Part shown: in pieces, positions 1 to 9,176 of the stretch | Position numbering within the stretch: the stretch's first letter is position 1 | How the letters are laid out: each line of letters opens with the position of its first letter | Origin: Actinomycetota bacterium | GTDB lineage: Bacteria > Actinomycetota > Nitriliruptoria > Nitriliruptorales > Nitriliruptoraceae | Assembly (NCBI GenBank): GCA_019348115.1 | Contig: JAHWKB010000004.1 | Location: 1-38,794 of the forward strand | Length of the DNA: 38,794 nucleotides | Direction of reading: 5' to 3' | Program-made: the position numbers and the translations under genes | The notes under the pieces: generated by a model | What the model saw: the letters and a program-made list of their open reading frames with translations, nothing else | Told to the model about the DNA's origin: nothing | Databases searched by the model: none

Positions 1-607
1 GCGTCGCACCGACCTCGTCGGCGATGGACCGGAACGCCTCGAAGTCGAGCTGGCGCGGGTACGCGGACCAGCCGGCGATGATCAGCTTCGGCCGGTGCTC
101 GAGCGCGGCCTCCCGGACCTGGTCCATGTCGATGGTCTCGGTGTCCTCGCGCACGCCGTAGCTCGCGACGTCGAACCACTTGCCCGAGAAGTTGACCTTC
201 ATGCCGTGGGTGAGGTGGCCCCCGTGGGGCAGCGACATCGCCAGGACCTTGTCCCCCGGCATCACGGCGGCGTAGTACGCGGCGATGTTGGCGGACGCGC
301 CCGAGTGGGGCTGGACGTTGGCGTGGTCGGCGCCGAAGAGCTCCTTGGCGCGGTCGATCGCGAGCTGCTCGAGCGGGTCGATCGCCTCCTCGCAGCCGCC
401 GTAGTAGCGCTTGCCCGGGTAGCCCTCGGCGTACTTGTTGGTGAGGACCGAACCCTGGGCCGCCATGACCGCGGGCGAGGCGAAGTTCTCGCTGGCGATG
501 AGCTGCAGCTTGCTCTTCTGGCGCTCGAGCTCGGTGAGCAGTCCCTCGGCCACCTCCGGATCGGTGTCGCGGAGCTCGTCGAAGTCGGGACCCCAGAAGG
601 TGGACAT
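1..607 (-). CDS. glyA: Serine hydroxymethyltransferase, N-terminal part (runs off left edge)
   Basis: PLP enzyme that interconverts serine and glycine while charging tetrahydrofolate with a one-carbon unit, in the cytosol. The frame is absent from the ORF track because it leaves the window, but it reads openly from ATG at 607. It begins [13 protein letters not shown] and contains the family blocks [38 protein letters not shown] and [10 protein letters not shown], all typical of the SHMT N-terminal half. About 202 of the usual ~420 residues are visible; the PLP-lysine region lies outside. It follows yihY on the same strand with a 55-base gap that holds a candidate TAGGCT -10 box, so it may have its own promoter. 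Identification is firm. Confidence 0.96.
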   Translation of the reverse strand, partial: MSTFWGPDFDELRDTDPEVAEGLLTELERQKSKLQLIASENFASPAVMAAQGSVLTNKYAEGYPGKRYYGGCEEAIDPLEQLAIDRAKELFGADHANVQPHSGASANIAAYYAAVMPGDKVLAMSLPHGGHLTHGMKVNFSGKWFDVASYGVREDTETIDMDQVREAALEHRPKLIIAGWSAYPRQLDFEAFRSIADEVGAT

Positions 608-659
608 GGGCGGCGGGCTCCTGGTGGGGAGGCGGGAGGAGGACGGATGGCGCCGTCCG

Positions 660-665
660 AGCCTA
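660..665 (-). promoter_or_regulatory. Candidate -10 box (TAGGCT) for glyA
   Basis: Minus-strand TAGGCT fits the actinobacterial TANNNT -10 pattern and lies about 50 bases before the glyA start, overlapping the TAG stop of yihY. The same hexamer in the same position over an upstream TAG stop occurs before hom. No convincing -35 is visible, so this is a motif call only. Confidence 0.3.
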
Positions 666-1574
666 CCCCTCCGGCCCAGCCGTGACCCGGGACCCGGATG
701 CGTCGTCTTGTCCGTCGCGCTCGTCCCCCGCGTCGTTCGCCACGTCGTTCATGTAGCCGCCGATGAGCAGGCCCCACGAGATCGCGAGGAGCCACAGGCC
801 GCCGCCCACGAACGCGCCCAGGGCCCCGTAGGCCCGTCCGATGTCGGTCAGGCTGACGTAGAGACCGAGCGCCCCGGACGCCACCACGAACACGGCCGAG
901 GAGACGATCGTGCCGGGCAGGACCGGATGGGGGTCGTCGGGGTCGCGGTTCGGGGCGTAGCGGTACGCCAGCGCGGACGCGGCCGCCTGCGCGAGGACGA
1001 CGAGCGGCCAGAACAGCAGCCGGGAGGCGGTCTTCCACCAGCTGCCGGCGTTGGCCGCGCCGGTGTCGACCAGCGCCAGGCCCATGACCGCGAGGATGAT
1101 CGCCGCGACGGCCACGGCGACGGCGATGCCGCGCCGGCGGGCGCCCCGCCGGTCGTCGTCGACGCGGTAGGCGATGTTGAGCGACGACATCACCGCCCGG
1201 GACGCCTTCGACGACGCCCAGAAGGTCGCGAGGATGCTCACGAGGAGGCTCACCCCGACCCGCCCCCCCGTCAGGCCGGCGATCTCCAGGAGCTGCCCGG
1301 CGACGAGCCGCTGCACCTCGTCGGGGAACGACGTCGTCCAGGACTCGATGCGCCGGAACAGGTCGGCCGGGCCGCGCACGAGGGAGTAGACGGCGACCGT
1401 GGCCACGACGGCCGGGATGAGCGACAGGAGGACGTAGAAGGCGAGTCCGGCCGCGACGATCGCGACACGATCGTCCTCGGCGCGTCCACGCACGTCGCGC
1501 GCCTGCTCGGCGAGTCGGCCGACGCGCCCACCTCGGCGCGCGAGCCAGTCCTCGAGCCGTGCCAGGAGCCGCAT
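663..1574 (-). CDS. YihY/BrkB-family integral membrane protein
   Basis: Predicted polytopic inner-membrane protein of the YihY (former RbnB/BrkB) family, 303 aa; the family's molecular function is unsettled. The start [11 protein letters not shown] is preferred because its ATG overlaps the upstream phosphatase stop as TGATG. The longer ORF-track frame upstream is a shadow of other genes. Visible features are the family block [20 protein letters not shown] near residues 38-57, several further hydrophobic helices (about 90-110, 150-170, 185-205, 220-245, 255-280), the central [11 protein letters not shown] segment, and a charged C-terminal tail rich in D/E/G. Coupling to the phosphatase suggests co-translation but says little about function. 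Confidence 0.87.
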   Translation of the reverse strand: MRLLARLEDWLARRGGRVGRLAEQARDVRGRAEDDRVAIVAAGLAFYVLLSLIPAVVATVAVYSLVRGPADLFRRIESWTTSFPDEVQRLVAGQLLEIAGLTGGRVGVSLLVSILATFWASSKASRAVMSSLNIAYRVDDDRRGARRRGIAVAVAVAAIILAVMGLALVDTGAANAGSWWKTASRLLFWPLVVLAQAAASALAYRYAPNRDPDDPHPVLPGTIVSSAVFVVASGALGLYVSLTDIGRAYGALGAFVGGGLWLLAISWGLLIGGYMNDVANDAGDERDGQDDASGSRVTAGPEG

Positions 1575-2221
1575 CAGCGCGCCTCCCCGGGACGCCACCC
1601 GAACAGCTGCGGGGCGATGGCGTCGACGAGGGTGGCCAGCTCGTCGGCGGTCTCGACGTAGCCCTCGCGCGGCCCCCCGTAGGGGTCGGCGACGTCCTCG
1701 CTGCCGGGCGGGCGCGCGACGTAGGCGCGGGCGCCGTGGGCGAGGCGGGTGACGAACCGCACGCGCTCCCGGACGGCGAGATCGCCCTCGACGGGCTTCA
1801 GCGCGGCGGTGAGGCGGGCGAACTCCTTGATGGTGAAGGTCGAACGCGCCGCGGGCGGGTGGAGGCGGACGATGCGGCCGCGGTGCCGCTCGGTCATCGT
1901 GAGGACGAGGTCGGCGCGGGCCACGCCCTCCGCGTCCGTGACCCGCGCGACGTGGCGCGACAGGTCGAGCCCGCGCTCGACGGCCTCGTCCGCCGACAGC
2001 GGGGCGGCCGGCTCGCCGGCCAGACCGTGGATGCCGGAGCTCGAGAGGTGGACCGGGGCGTCGCGACCGATGCGCTCGGTCGCCGCCCGGCGCAGCATCG
2101 CCTCGGCGATCGGCGAGCGGCAGATGTTGGCCGTGCACACGACGACGATCTCGGCCACGGGGTCGCGGGGCCGTGGGTCCGCCGTGCCCTCGTCCGACCA
2201 GATGTCGCCCACGTCGCTCAC
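1574..2221 (-). CDS. Low-molecular-weight protein-tyrosine phosphatase
   Basis: Cytosolic phosphatase of the LMW-PTP/Wzb/YwlE family, 215 aa. The P-loop VVCTANICRSPIAE holds the C-X5-R signature (Cys29, Arg35), and a C-terminal ADPYGGP gives the DP general-acid motif. About 23 extra residues precede the first strand. The residue before the second P-loop cysteine is Ile33. Bacillus YwlE arginine phosphatase has Thr there, so tyrosine rather than arginine phosphatase activity is more likely (inference). The GTG start at 2221 overlaps the sua5 stop as GTGA. A sua5-phosphatase pair is also found in Bacillus (ywlC-ywlE). It ends on TGATG with yihY. Confidence 0.88.
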   Translation of the reverse strand: MSDVGDIWSDEGTADPRPRDPVAEIVVVCTANICRSPIAEAMLRRAATERIGRDAPVHLSSSGIHGLAGEPAAPLSADEAVERGLDLSRHVARVTDAEGVARADLVLTMTERHRGRIVRLHPPAARSTFTIKEFARLTAALKPVEGDLAVRERVRFVTRLAHGARAYVARPPGSEDVADPYGGPREGYVETADELATLVDAIAPQLFGWRPGEAR

Positions 2222-2916
2222 GCCTCCAGGTCGTCCGGCGGCGACACCGGGGTGGTGCCGCCGAGGTCGACCTCGATGGGGTCGAGCTCGCCGCGGGCGA
2301 CGGCGAGGGCCTGCTCGCCGTCGACGGCCCCCTCGCGCAGGACGTGCGGCTCGGGCCGGGTGAGGTCGACGATGGTCGACGGCTGGCTCGTCCGCCGGCC
2401 GCCCGCCTCGAGGTAGACGGCGACCCCGTCCCCGAGCTGCATCTGCGCGGTGGCGGCGTCCCCCGCCGGGGTCTGCCCCGACAGGTTGGCGGTGGACACG
2501 GCGAGGGGCCCGACCGCGCGGATGACGTCGAGCGTGACCTCCTCGAGGGGCATGCGGACCGCCACCGTGCCCTCGTTGTCCCCGAGGTCCCACATGAGGT
2601 TCGGATCGTTGGCGACGACGATCGTCAGGGGACCGGGCCAGTAGGCCGCCATGAGTCGCTCGGCGGCGGGTGGCACGGCCGTGACGAGGCCGTTCAGCTG
2701 CTTCGGCGAGCGGACGAGGACCGACAGCGGGAACCGCCGCGAGCGTCGCTTGACCTCGAACAGCCGGCGCGTCCCGCTCTTCGAGAACGCATCCGCCGCG
2801 ACCCCGTAGAGGGTGTCGGTCGGGAGCACCACGAGCTCCCCGCGACGCAGCGCCGCGGCCGCCCGCTCGACGACCTCGGCGCGATCGTCCTCCGGGACCG
2901 CGAGGAACTCGCTCAC
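2218..2916 (-). CDS. L-threonylcarbamoyladenylate synthase (Sua5/TsaC/YrdC family)
   Basis: Makes threonylcarbamoyl-AMP from threonine, bicarbonate and ATP, the first step of t6A37 modification on ANN-decoding tRNAs. The 232-aa frame shows LPTDTLYGVAADAF near residue 32, the basic VKRRSRRFPLSVLV block that binds ATP and substrate, WPGPLTIV, and STANLSG, all YrdC-domain hallmarks. A short C-terminal tail follows; the full Sua5 C-terminal domain is absent, so it is closer to TsaC-like length. GTG at 2916 is chosen because it has a GGGAGGG ribosome site 5 bases upstream and a GTGA overlap with prmC. It is the usual neighbour of prmC in actinomycetes. Confidence 0.92.
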   Translation of the reverse strand: MSEFLAVPEDDRAEVVERAAAALRRGELVVLPTDTLYGVAADAFSKSGTRRLFEVKRRSRRFPLSVLVRSPKQLNGLVTAVPPAAERLMAAYWPGPLTIVVANDPNLMWDLGDNEGTVAVRMPLEEVTLDVIRAVGPLAVSTANLSGQTPAGDAATAQMQLGDGVAVYLEAGGRRTSQPSTIVDLTRPEPHVLREGAVDGEQALAVARGELDPIEVDLGGTTPVSPPDDLEA

Positions 2917-3826
2917 GCCGACCCTCCCGGCACACGGGCCCGGACGGCACGGTCGGCGCCGGTCAGGTCGGGGACGAGGGTCACGTCGACGAGCCCGGCG
3001 GCCACGGCGGCCCGAGCGGCGTCGGGGCCACGCCGGTCGTCGATCTCGAGCACGACGACGCCGCCGGGCCGGAGCCACCCGCGCGCCGCGGCCAGGAGCG
3101 CGTCGACCACCTCGTGCCCGTCCGGCCCTCCGACGAGGGCGCCGTCGGGGTCGTGGCCGAGCTCGGGCTCCCACGTCGCCCGGTCGCCGGCGGGGAGGTA
3201 CGGCGGGTTGGAGACGAGCACGTCGACCGATCCCCGGAGGTCCGTGGGGAAGCCGGCGAGGAGGTCGGAGCGGACGACGGTGCAGCTGGCGCCCCGCGCC
3301 AGGCCGGGCACGTCCGCCTCGCCGACGAGGACCGCCGCGAGGTTGTCCCGGGTGAGCGCGACGGCGTCCTCGGAGACGTCGCCGGCGTGCACGTCCGCCT
3401 CGGCGACCTCGGTGGCGACGGCGAGCGCGATGGCCCCGCTGCCGGTGCAGGGCTCGACGACGACCGGGGCGGGACCGGCGGCCCGGGCCGCCTCGATGGC
3501 GACGCCGGCGACGATCTCGGTCTCGGGCCGGGGGATGAACACGCCCGGACGGCAGATGAGGCGGAGGTGGCGGAACCACGTGGCGCCGAGGAGGTGCTGG
3601 AGCGGCACGCGCCGGGCCCGCTCGGCGACGAGACGCGCGAGCTCGTCCACGCGCGGATCGTCGGTCATCACCCCACTGCTGGTGCGACCACCCGCGTCAC
3701 CGAGCACGGCACGGACGAGCAGGCGCGCGTCCACGGCCGGGGTCGGGACGCCGGCGTCGGCGAGCGTCGCCGCGTGCCGTGCGACGAGCGCGTCGACCGC
3801 CATCGTGGACGACGTCGCCCGGACGG

Positions 3827-3830
<4 letters not shown>
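2913..3830 (-). CDS. prmC: Peptide chain release factor N5-glutamine methyltransferase
   Basis: SAM-dependent enzyme that methylates the GGQ glutamine of release factors, here encoded directly after its substrate prfA. The 305-aa product has an N-terminal helical domain (about 1-85), the IPRPETE motif near residue 100, a Rossmann SAM site PCTGSGAIALA, and the catalytic NPPYLP motif that binds the glutamine amide. The GTG at 3830 overlaps the prfA stop as GTGA and has GGGGGAG 5 bases upstream, so it is preferred over the internal ATG (MAVDALV) at 3803, which would shorten the protein by 9 residues. The C-terminus overlaps sua5. Confidence 0.94.
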
Positions 3831-4903
<1,073 letters not shown>

Positions 4904-4955
4904 GGTGGTCCTGGCGGGAGGAGCGGGCGGCGGGGATGCGGTGCGGGCCGCGCCG

Positions 4956-5999
4956 CTAGGCGCCGTCGAGCGGGTCCGTCGCCTGTGCCGCGTCGGGGCC
5001 GACGAGCACGCTCGGGAGGTCGCTGGGGAGCCGGCCGACGCGGTGCTCCTCGGGCACGACGGCCTCGAATGCGCGGATGGCGACCTCGATCTGGTCGCGG
5101 GTCGGCTGCCGGGTCGTGATGAGCTGGAGCCACAGCCCCGGCTTCATGATCGCCCGCACGAGGACGTTGTCGCCGTGCGCGGCGCCGAGCCGGAGGGACT
5201 CGTAGGCGAGCCCGGCGACGACCGGGAGGAGGACCACGCGCAGGGCCACGTGGTAGAGGAGCTTCACGAGGAAGCCCCCCGCCGGCGCGGGGACGAGCAC
5301 GCCGGCGACCGTGTAGACCACGAGCGCCAGCAGCATCACCATGATGAGGAAGTTGGTGCCGCAGCGGACGTGCAGCGTCGAGTAGCGGTCGACCACCTCG
5401 GGGTCGAGCACCTCGCCGTGCTCCCAGGCCGCGATCGTCTTGTGCTCCGCACCGTGGTACTGGAACACGCGCCGGATGTCGGCGATGAGGGAGATGAGCG
5501 AGAGGTAGCCGAGGAAGACCACGATCCGCACCACGCTCTCGACGAGGTGGAAGACCGCCCCGTCGCCGAGCTGGCCAGGGGTGACGGCGTCGACGCCCTT
5601 CACGGCCGCGGACGGGAGCAGGATGAAGATGCCGACGAACACCAGCAGCGCGAGCAGCATGGATGCGCCCATCGCGACGCTCGGGAGCTCCTCCTCGTCC
5701 TCCTCGGACAGCGCCTGCTCCGCGGAGATGCCGAGGGCCTTCATGCCGATCGACATCGCGTCGCCGAGCGCGTAGACGCCCCGGACGAGCGGCTTCTTGA
5801 AGATCGGGTAGCGGTCCGGGAAGTCCGAGACCGGGTGCCGCTCGATGTGGATCTGCCCCGTCGGCCGGCGGACGGCGACCGCCCAGATGTCGGCTCCACG
5901 CATCATCACGCCCTCGATGACGGCCTGCCCCCCGTAGTAGTGGGGCGCCATCTCGAGCGGCTGGACCTTGTGGTCGCGGCCGTCGCGCGATGAGGTCAC
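4956..5999 (-). CDS. DUF1385/YqhQ-family membrane protein
   Basis: Membrane protein of the DUF1385 (Bacillus YqhQ) family; no biochemical activity is established for the family. The 347-aa sequence shows the signature YYGGQAVIEGVMMRG near the N-terminus, FKKPLVRG, a conserved FQYHGAEHKTI block, and RCGTNFL. There are about four strong hydrophobic helices (approximately 110-130, 150-175, 230-255, 265-285). GTG at 5999 is taken as start because AAAGG lies upstream; the internal ATG of MAPHYYGG at 5951 also fits the family. DUF1385 genes often sit beside rpmE and prfA, as here. It is 52 bases upstream of prfA on the same strand. Confidence 0.9.
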   Translation of the reverse strand: MTSSRDGRDHKVQPLEMAPHYYGGQAVIEGVMMRGADIWAVAVRRPTGQIHIERHPVSDFPDRYPIFKKPLVRGVYALGDAMSIGMKALGISAEQALSEEDEEELPSVAMGASMLLALLVFVGIFILLPSAAVKGVDAVTPGQLGDGAVFHLVESVVRIVVFLGYLSLISLIADIRRVFQYHGAEHKTIAAWEHGEVLDPEVVDRYSTLHVRCGTNFLIMVMLLALVVYTVAGVLVPAPAGGFLVKLLYHVALRVVLLPVVAGLAYESLRLGAAHGDNVLVRAIMKPGLWLQLITTRQPTRDQIEVAIRAFEAVVPEEHRVGRLPSDLPSVLVGPDAAQATDPLDGA

Positions 6000-6054
6000 G
6001 GCGTGCCTTTCGGAGGTCGGTGCGCTGCCGCTACGGGACCGGCGGGCGGACGAG

Positions 6055-6060
6055 ACGGTA
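6055..6060 (-). promoter_or_regulatory. Candidate -10 box (TACCGT) for the DUF1385-prfA operon
   Basis: Minus-strand TACCGT, a TANNNT hexamer, lies about 55 bases upstream of the DUF1385 start in a non-coding stretch. The same hexamer precedes the response regulator, the tRNA and the PBP gene in this window. The -35 is not recognisable. Confidence 0.35.
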
Positions 6061-6150
6061 CCGGCGCGTGGGTGCGGTCACCGACCGCGATGCTCCCGCC
6101 CCTCGCCGTCATCGCAAGCGGCTGACGCAGCCCGGTCCGCCTCGGGAACG

Positions 6151-6182
6151 CGTCGACCCCGGCGCGGACGCCGGGGTCGACG
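6151..6182 (-). terminator. 14-bp perfect hairpin after the acidic-protein gene
   Basis: CGTCGACCCCGGCG and its exact complement flank a CGGA loop, 24 bases past the stop of the acidic-protein gene. There is no T tract on either strand. It probably ends that transcript and insulates the DUF1385 promoter region. Confidence 0.6.
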
Positions 6183-6205
6183 GGTGGATCAGCTGCGGGA
6201 GGTGC

Positions 6206-6877
6206 TCAGCCCTCGGAGTCCGGGGCGCCAGCGCCCTCGGGGCGGTACTGGGCGTCCTGACGCCCGCCGTCGGCGTCGTCCGCCTCAGCGCCGTCCTCGT
6301 CCTCGTCCTCGAGGTCGTCGTCACCCTCGGCGGTGTCGGCCCTGCCCTGGCCCGTGGCCGCCTCATCGGCGGCGTCGGCCCGGCGCTCGGCCGGGTCGGT
6401 CTCGGCCTCGGCGTCGTCGTCAGCACCGTCGGCGTTGGCGCGGCCGGCCTCGGCGCGGGTCGCGGCCTCGGCGCGGCGCTCCTCGGCCTGGCCCGCGTCG
6501 GCGGAGCCGTTGGCCTCACGCACGGCCGTCGAGATCGCCTCGCCGCGCTCGCGGCCCTCGAGGCCCTCGCCGGCGGTGGTCGCGGCCTCGGAGACCTCGT
6601 TGCCCCCATCGGCGTCCGCGTCCGCGTCGGCCTCGGCGTCGGCGTCGTTCTCGATCTCGTTGTCAGCCTCGTTCTCGACGAGCTCGGTCTCGAGGGTGTC
6701 ACCGGACTCGTCGTCGCGCTCGGCGCCGATCAGCTCGTCGACCTGGGTCTGGATGTCGGCCGGGAGGTTCCCGGTCACGGCGGCGGTGCCGACACCCGTG
6801 ACGGTGAGGACGGCACCCGCGGCAGCGACGCCGGCCTTGGAGGCGGCGGCGGTGAGGAGGGATGCGAGGAAAGCCAT
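6206..6877 (-). CDS. Acidic Ala/Glu/Asp-rich protein with N-terminal hydrophobic segment
   Basis: No enzyme family is recognised. The 223-aa product starts with a hydrophobic stretch (MAFLASLLTAAASKAGVAAAGAVLTVTG, about 1-28) that could be a signal peptide or membrane anchor, then a short ordinary segment NLPADIQTQVDELIG. Beyond residue 55 it is a long low-complexity tail made almost only of A, E, D, G, R and T, including alternating A-D runs. It is probably disordered or helical and strongly acidic. ATG at 6877 has AGGAG 7 bases upstream. Similar small proteins with an Ala-rich hydrophobic start and an acidic tail occur as uncharacterised proteins in deep actinomycetes (memory, not checked). 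It stands alone, divergent from the protease gene. Confidence 0.72.
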   Translation of the reverse strand: MAFLASLLTAAASKAGVAAAGAVLTVTGVGTAAVTGNLPADIQTQVDELIGAERDDESGDTLETELVENEADNEIENDADAEADADADADGGNEVSEAATTAGEGLEGRERGEAISTAVREANGSADAGQAEERRAEAATRAEAGRANADGADDDAEAETDPAERRADAADEAATGQGRADTAEGDDDLEDEDEDGAEADDADGGRQDAQYRPEGAGAPDSEG

Positions 6878-6935
6878 GTCGGTGCTCCTGCGTGGCGAGT
6901 GGGAGATGCGGCCACGTTCCGTCGGGCCAGCGACA

Positions 6936-6948
6936 CATGGTCACCATG
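6936..6948. promoter_or_regulatory. Palindrome CATGGT-C-ACCATG in divergent intergenic region
   Basis: A perfect 6+1+6 inverted repeat lies between the divergent acidic-protein and protease genes. A looser repeat (GTCACCA, 12 bases, TGGTGAAC) overlaps it. This is the least GC-rich part of the spacer, so an operator is possible. No known regulator site was recognised. Confidence 0.3.
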
Positions 6949-7120
6949 GGTTACGCAGTGGTGAACACCGCGCGCGGACCGCTCCCTCACGTGCGCTCTG
7001 CAGGTGACGTTCTGTCCGGTCCGACCGTTCCGCAGGCGGCGCCGTTCCCGACGGCGAAGGCCCCGGCCGGATCCCTTCCCGGGTGGCGACGCGGCCGCCC
7101 CGTCCCGTAGGAGCACCCAC

Positions 7121-8668
7121 GTGCGACCCGACCACTGGCGCTCCTGCGCCCTCGCCGCCGCCTCCCTGGCGACCGCGGTCCTGACCGCTGCGGCCCCGGT
7201 CCCCGCGGCCCCGGCCGACGGCCCCGCCCACGACGGCGAGCACGTCCTCGTCGGCTTCGCGCCGACGACGACCGGCGCCGAGCGGGCGACGGCGCACGCC
7301 GCCGAGGGCGCCCGGGTCGTCAACCGGTTCGAGCGGTTCTCCCTCGACGTCGTGGAGCTCCCCGACGGCGCCGACCCGGTCGTCTGGAGCGCCCGCTACG
7401 AGCGCCGGGCCGGCGTCGCCTACGCCCACCCGAACTGGGAGATGGCGCTCCTCGCGACCCCCAACGACGCGCAGTTCTCCGACCTCTGGGGCCTCCACAA
7501 CACCGGACAGCCCGTCACGGGCTCGTTCGTCAGGGGTGTGGCGGACGTCGACATCGACGCCCCGGAGGCCTGGGACGTCGCCTACGGCACCACGTTCCCC
7601 TCGGGCGGCGGGACCCGCGTCGGCATCCTCGACACGGGCATCGATCCCACCCACCTCGACCTGCAGGGCAAGACCAAGGCCTGCGCCAGCGCCCTCTCCG
7701 CCACCGGCGTCGTCGTGACCGGCTCGTGCACGGACGACAACCTCCACGGCACCCACGTGGCCGGCACCGTCGCGGCGATCGCCGACAACGGCGTCGGCGT
7801 GGCCGGGGTGGCCCCCGACGCCGAGCTCGCGATCTTCAAGGCGCTCAACTCGGCGGGGGTCGGCTTCTACGCCGACATCGTGGCCGGGGTGGAATGGCTG
7901 TCCACGACCGGCAACGCGCCGATCATCAGCATGAGCATCGGCGGCCCCGAGGACAAGGCGCTCAACCGGGCGCTCACCGACGCCGCCAGCCGCGGCACGC
8001 TCCTCATCGCTGCCGCTGGCAACGACGGCGACGAGACCCCGAACTGGCCCGCCGCCCACGCCGACGTCATGTCGGTGAGCGCGGTCGACGCCGCCGGGAA
8101 GCGTGCGAGCTTCAGCACCTGCAACGAGGACGTGGAGATCGCGGCGCCCGGCGTCGACATCTGGTCCACCGCCCCGGGCAACACCTACGTCGCGATCGAC
8201 GGCACGTCCATGGCCACGCCGCATGTGTCCGGCGCCGCTGCCCTGCTCATGAGCGAGAAGGGCACGGACGCGTCCCAGACCCGCTCCGCGCTGCGCAACT
8301 CGACCGAGCGCTCGGGCAACTGCAACGGTGTCGGCCTGCTGAACCTCGCGCTCGCGCTCGGCGGATCCAGCAGCGGGGGCGGTGGCGACGACGGCAGCAC
8401 CGACCCCGTGACCTCGGACCCGGGCGCCATCACCGGGACCGTCACCGTGCACCGCAGCGGTGCGGCCATCCCCGGCGCGACCGTCGACTGCGGCAGCGCA
8501 GGATCGGCGACGACCGCCGGCGACGGTGGCTACACGATCTCCGACGTCACGGCCGGCAGCTACTCGTGCACCGCAAGTGCCACCGGGTACCGCAGCCGGT
8601 CGTCCTCGGTGACGGTGTCCTCCGGTCAGACCACGACCGCGAACTTCGTGCTCCGCCCGAAGCGGTGA
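7121..8668 (+). CDS. Secreted subtilisin-like serine protease (S8) with C-terminal Ig-like domain
   Basis: Extracellular endoprotease, 515 aa. The GTG start at 7121 (39 codons inside the ORF-track frame) has GGAG 7 bases upstream and gives a clear signal peptide (hydrophobic core 9-25, cleavage near APAA at about 28-31). A short propeptide resembling inhibitor I9 (HVLVGFAPTTTG to about residue 105) precedes the catalytic domain. The triad is Asp171 (GILDTGID), His212 (HGTHVAGT) and Ser363 (GTSMATPH), with oxyanion Asn301 (AAAGND). Several cysteines (188, 203, 334) suggest disulfides outside the cell. After a Gly/Ser linker (about 415-435), residues ~435-515 look like a carboxypeptidase-regulatory/CNA-B type beta domain (GAAIPGATV, GGYTISDVTAGSY). 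Monocistronic. Confidence 0.94.
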   Translation: MRPDHWRSCALAAASLATAVLTAAAPVPAAPADGPAHDGEHVLVGFAPTTTGAERATAHAAEGARVVNRFERFSLDVVELPDGADPVVWSARYERRAGVAYAHPNWEMALLATPNDAQFSDLWGLHNTGQPVTGSFVRGVADVDIDAPEAWDVAYGTTFPSGGGTRVGILDTGIDPTHLDLQGKTKACASALSATGVVVTGSCTDDNLHGTHVAGTVAAIADNGVGVAGVAPDAELAIFKALNSAGVGFYADIVAGVEWLSTTGNAPIISMSIGGPEDKALNRALTDAASRGTLLIAAAGNDGDETPNWPAAHADVMSVSAVDAAGKRASFSTCNEDVEIAAPGVDIWSTAPGNTYVAIDGTSMATPHVSGAAALLMSEKGTDASQTRSALRNSTERSGNCNGVGLLNLALALGGSSSGGGGDDGSTDPVTSDPGAITGTVTVHRSGAAIPGATVDCGSAGSATTAGDGGYTISDVTAGSYSCTASATGYRSRSSSVTVSSGQTTTANFVLRPKR

Positions 8669-8712
8669 GCTCCTGACCGCCGACGGGACGGCTTCCAGGT
8701 GCGGGAACAGCG

Positions 8713-8738
8713 ACGCCGCCGGCAGATGCCGGCGGCGT
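8713..8738. terminator. Bidirectional hairpin terminator between protease and rpmE
   Basis: ACGCCGCCGGC pairs exactly with GCCGGCGGCGT across an AGAT loop, 11 bp. It lies 45 bases after the protease stop and 25 bases after the rpmE stop of the convergent gene, so it can serve both. No T tract follows. Confidence 0.65.
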
Positions 8739-8762
8739 GGCGGATGCAGAGCTGGGCTGGGC

Positions 8763-8966
8763 TCAGCCCTTCTTCTCGAGGCGCCGCTTGAAGCGGTCGA
8801 CCCGGCCACCGGTGTCGACGAGCTTCTGCTTGCCCGTGTAGAACGGGTGGCACTCGGAGCAGAGCTCGACGGAGATCTTCTCCGCCGTGCCGCCGGTCTC
8901 GAACGTGTTCCCGCAGGAACAGGTGACCTTGGTGGTCGTGTACTCGGGGTGGATGCCCTGCTTCAT
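8763..8966 (-). CDS. rpmE: 50S ribosomal protein L31, zinc-binding type
   Basis: Large-subunit ribosomal protein, 67 aa, full length. It begins [22 protein letters not shown] and ends in a basic KRRLEKKG tail. The CxC at 16-18 and the CSEC at 36-39 form the four-cysteine zinc site, marking the zinc-binding (C+) paralog that can be swapped for a zinc-free form under zinc starvation in many actinomycetes. Its usual place is between rho and prfA. Here it is separated from rho by four accessory genes and from prfA by a protease, an acidic-protein gene and DUF1385. Confidence 0.97.
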   Translation of the reverse strand: MKQGIHPEYTTTKVTCSCGNTFETGGTAEKISVELCSECHPFYTGKQKLVDTGGRVDRFKRRLEKKG

Positions 8967-9124
8967 GGAGGTCCCTTCCGGGGCGGTCCGATGCCGACCG
9001 GACCGCGTTGTTCTGGGATGTCGCGCGACGGACGGGCCCGCCGGCGGGTGGACGTGGACGGCGGGGGATCGTGCTCGAGCGCCGGCCCACAGATGTGCCG
9101 CCGGTCGCCCGGCGGCTCGTTGCC

Positions 9125-9130
9125 AGCGTA
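9125..9130 (-). promoter_or_regulatory. Candidate -10 box (TACGCT) for rpmE
   Basis: Minus-strand TACGCT lies about 160 bases before rpmE and would give a leader of roughly 150 bases. The same hexamer precedes argS, the cystathionine beta-synthase gene and the small membrane-protein gene. No clear -35. Confidence 0.3.
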
Positions 9131-9176
9131 CCGGACCCTCTGCGACGCGGCGACCGGCGGGGGTCGTCCCCGGACG

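Noticed and set aside
5990-6964. 324-aa plus ORF of alternating Gly/Val/Leu
   Set aside because: Looks membrane-like but is exactly antisense to the acidic repeat region, whose low complexity creates it.
6941-8809. 622-aa minus ORF opposite the protease
   Set aside because: Composition is G/R/V/D-rich with no domain; it is the complement of a clear S8 protease.
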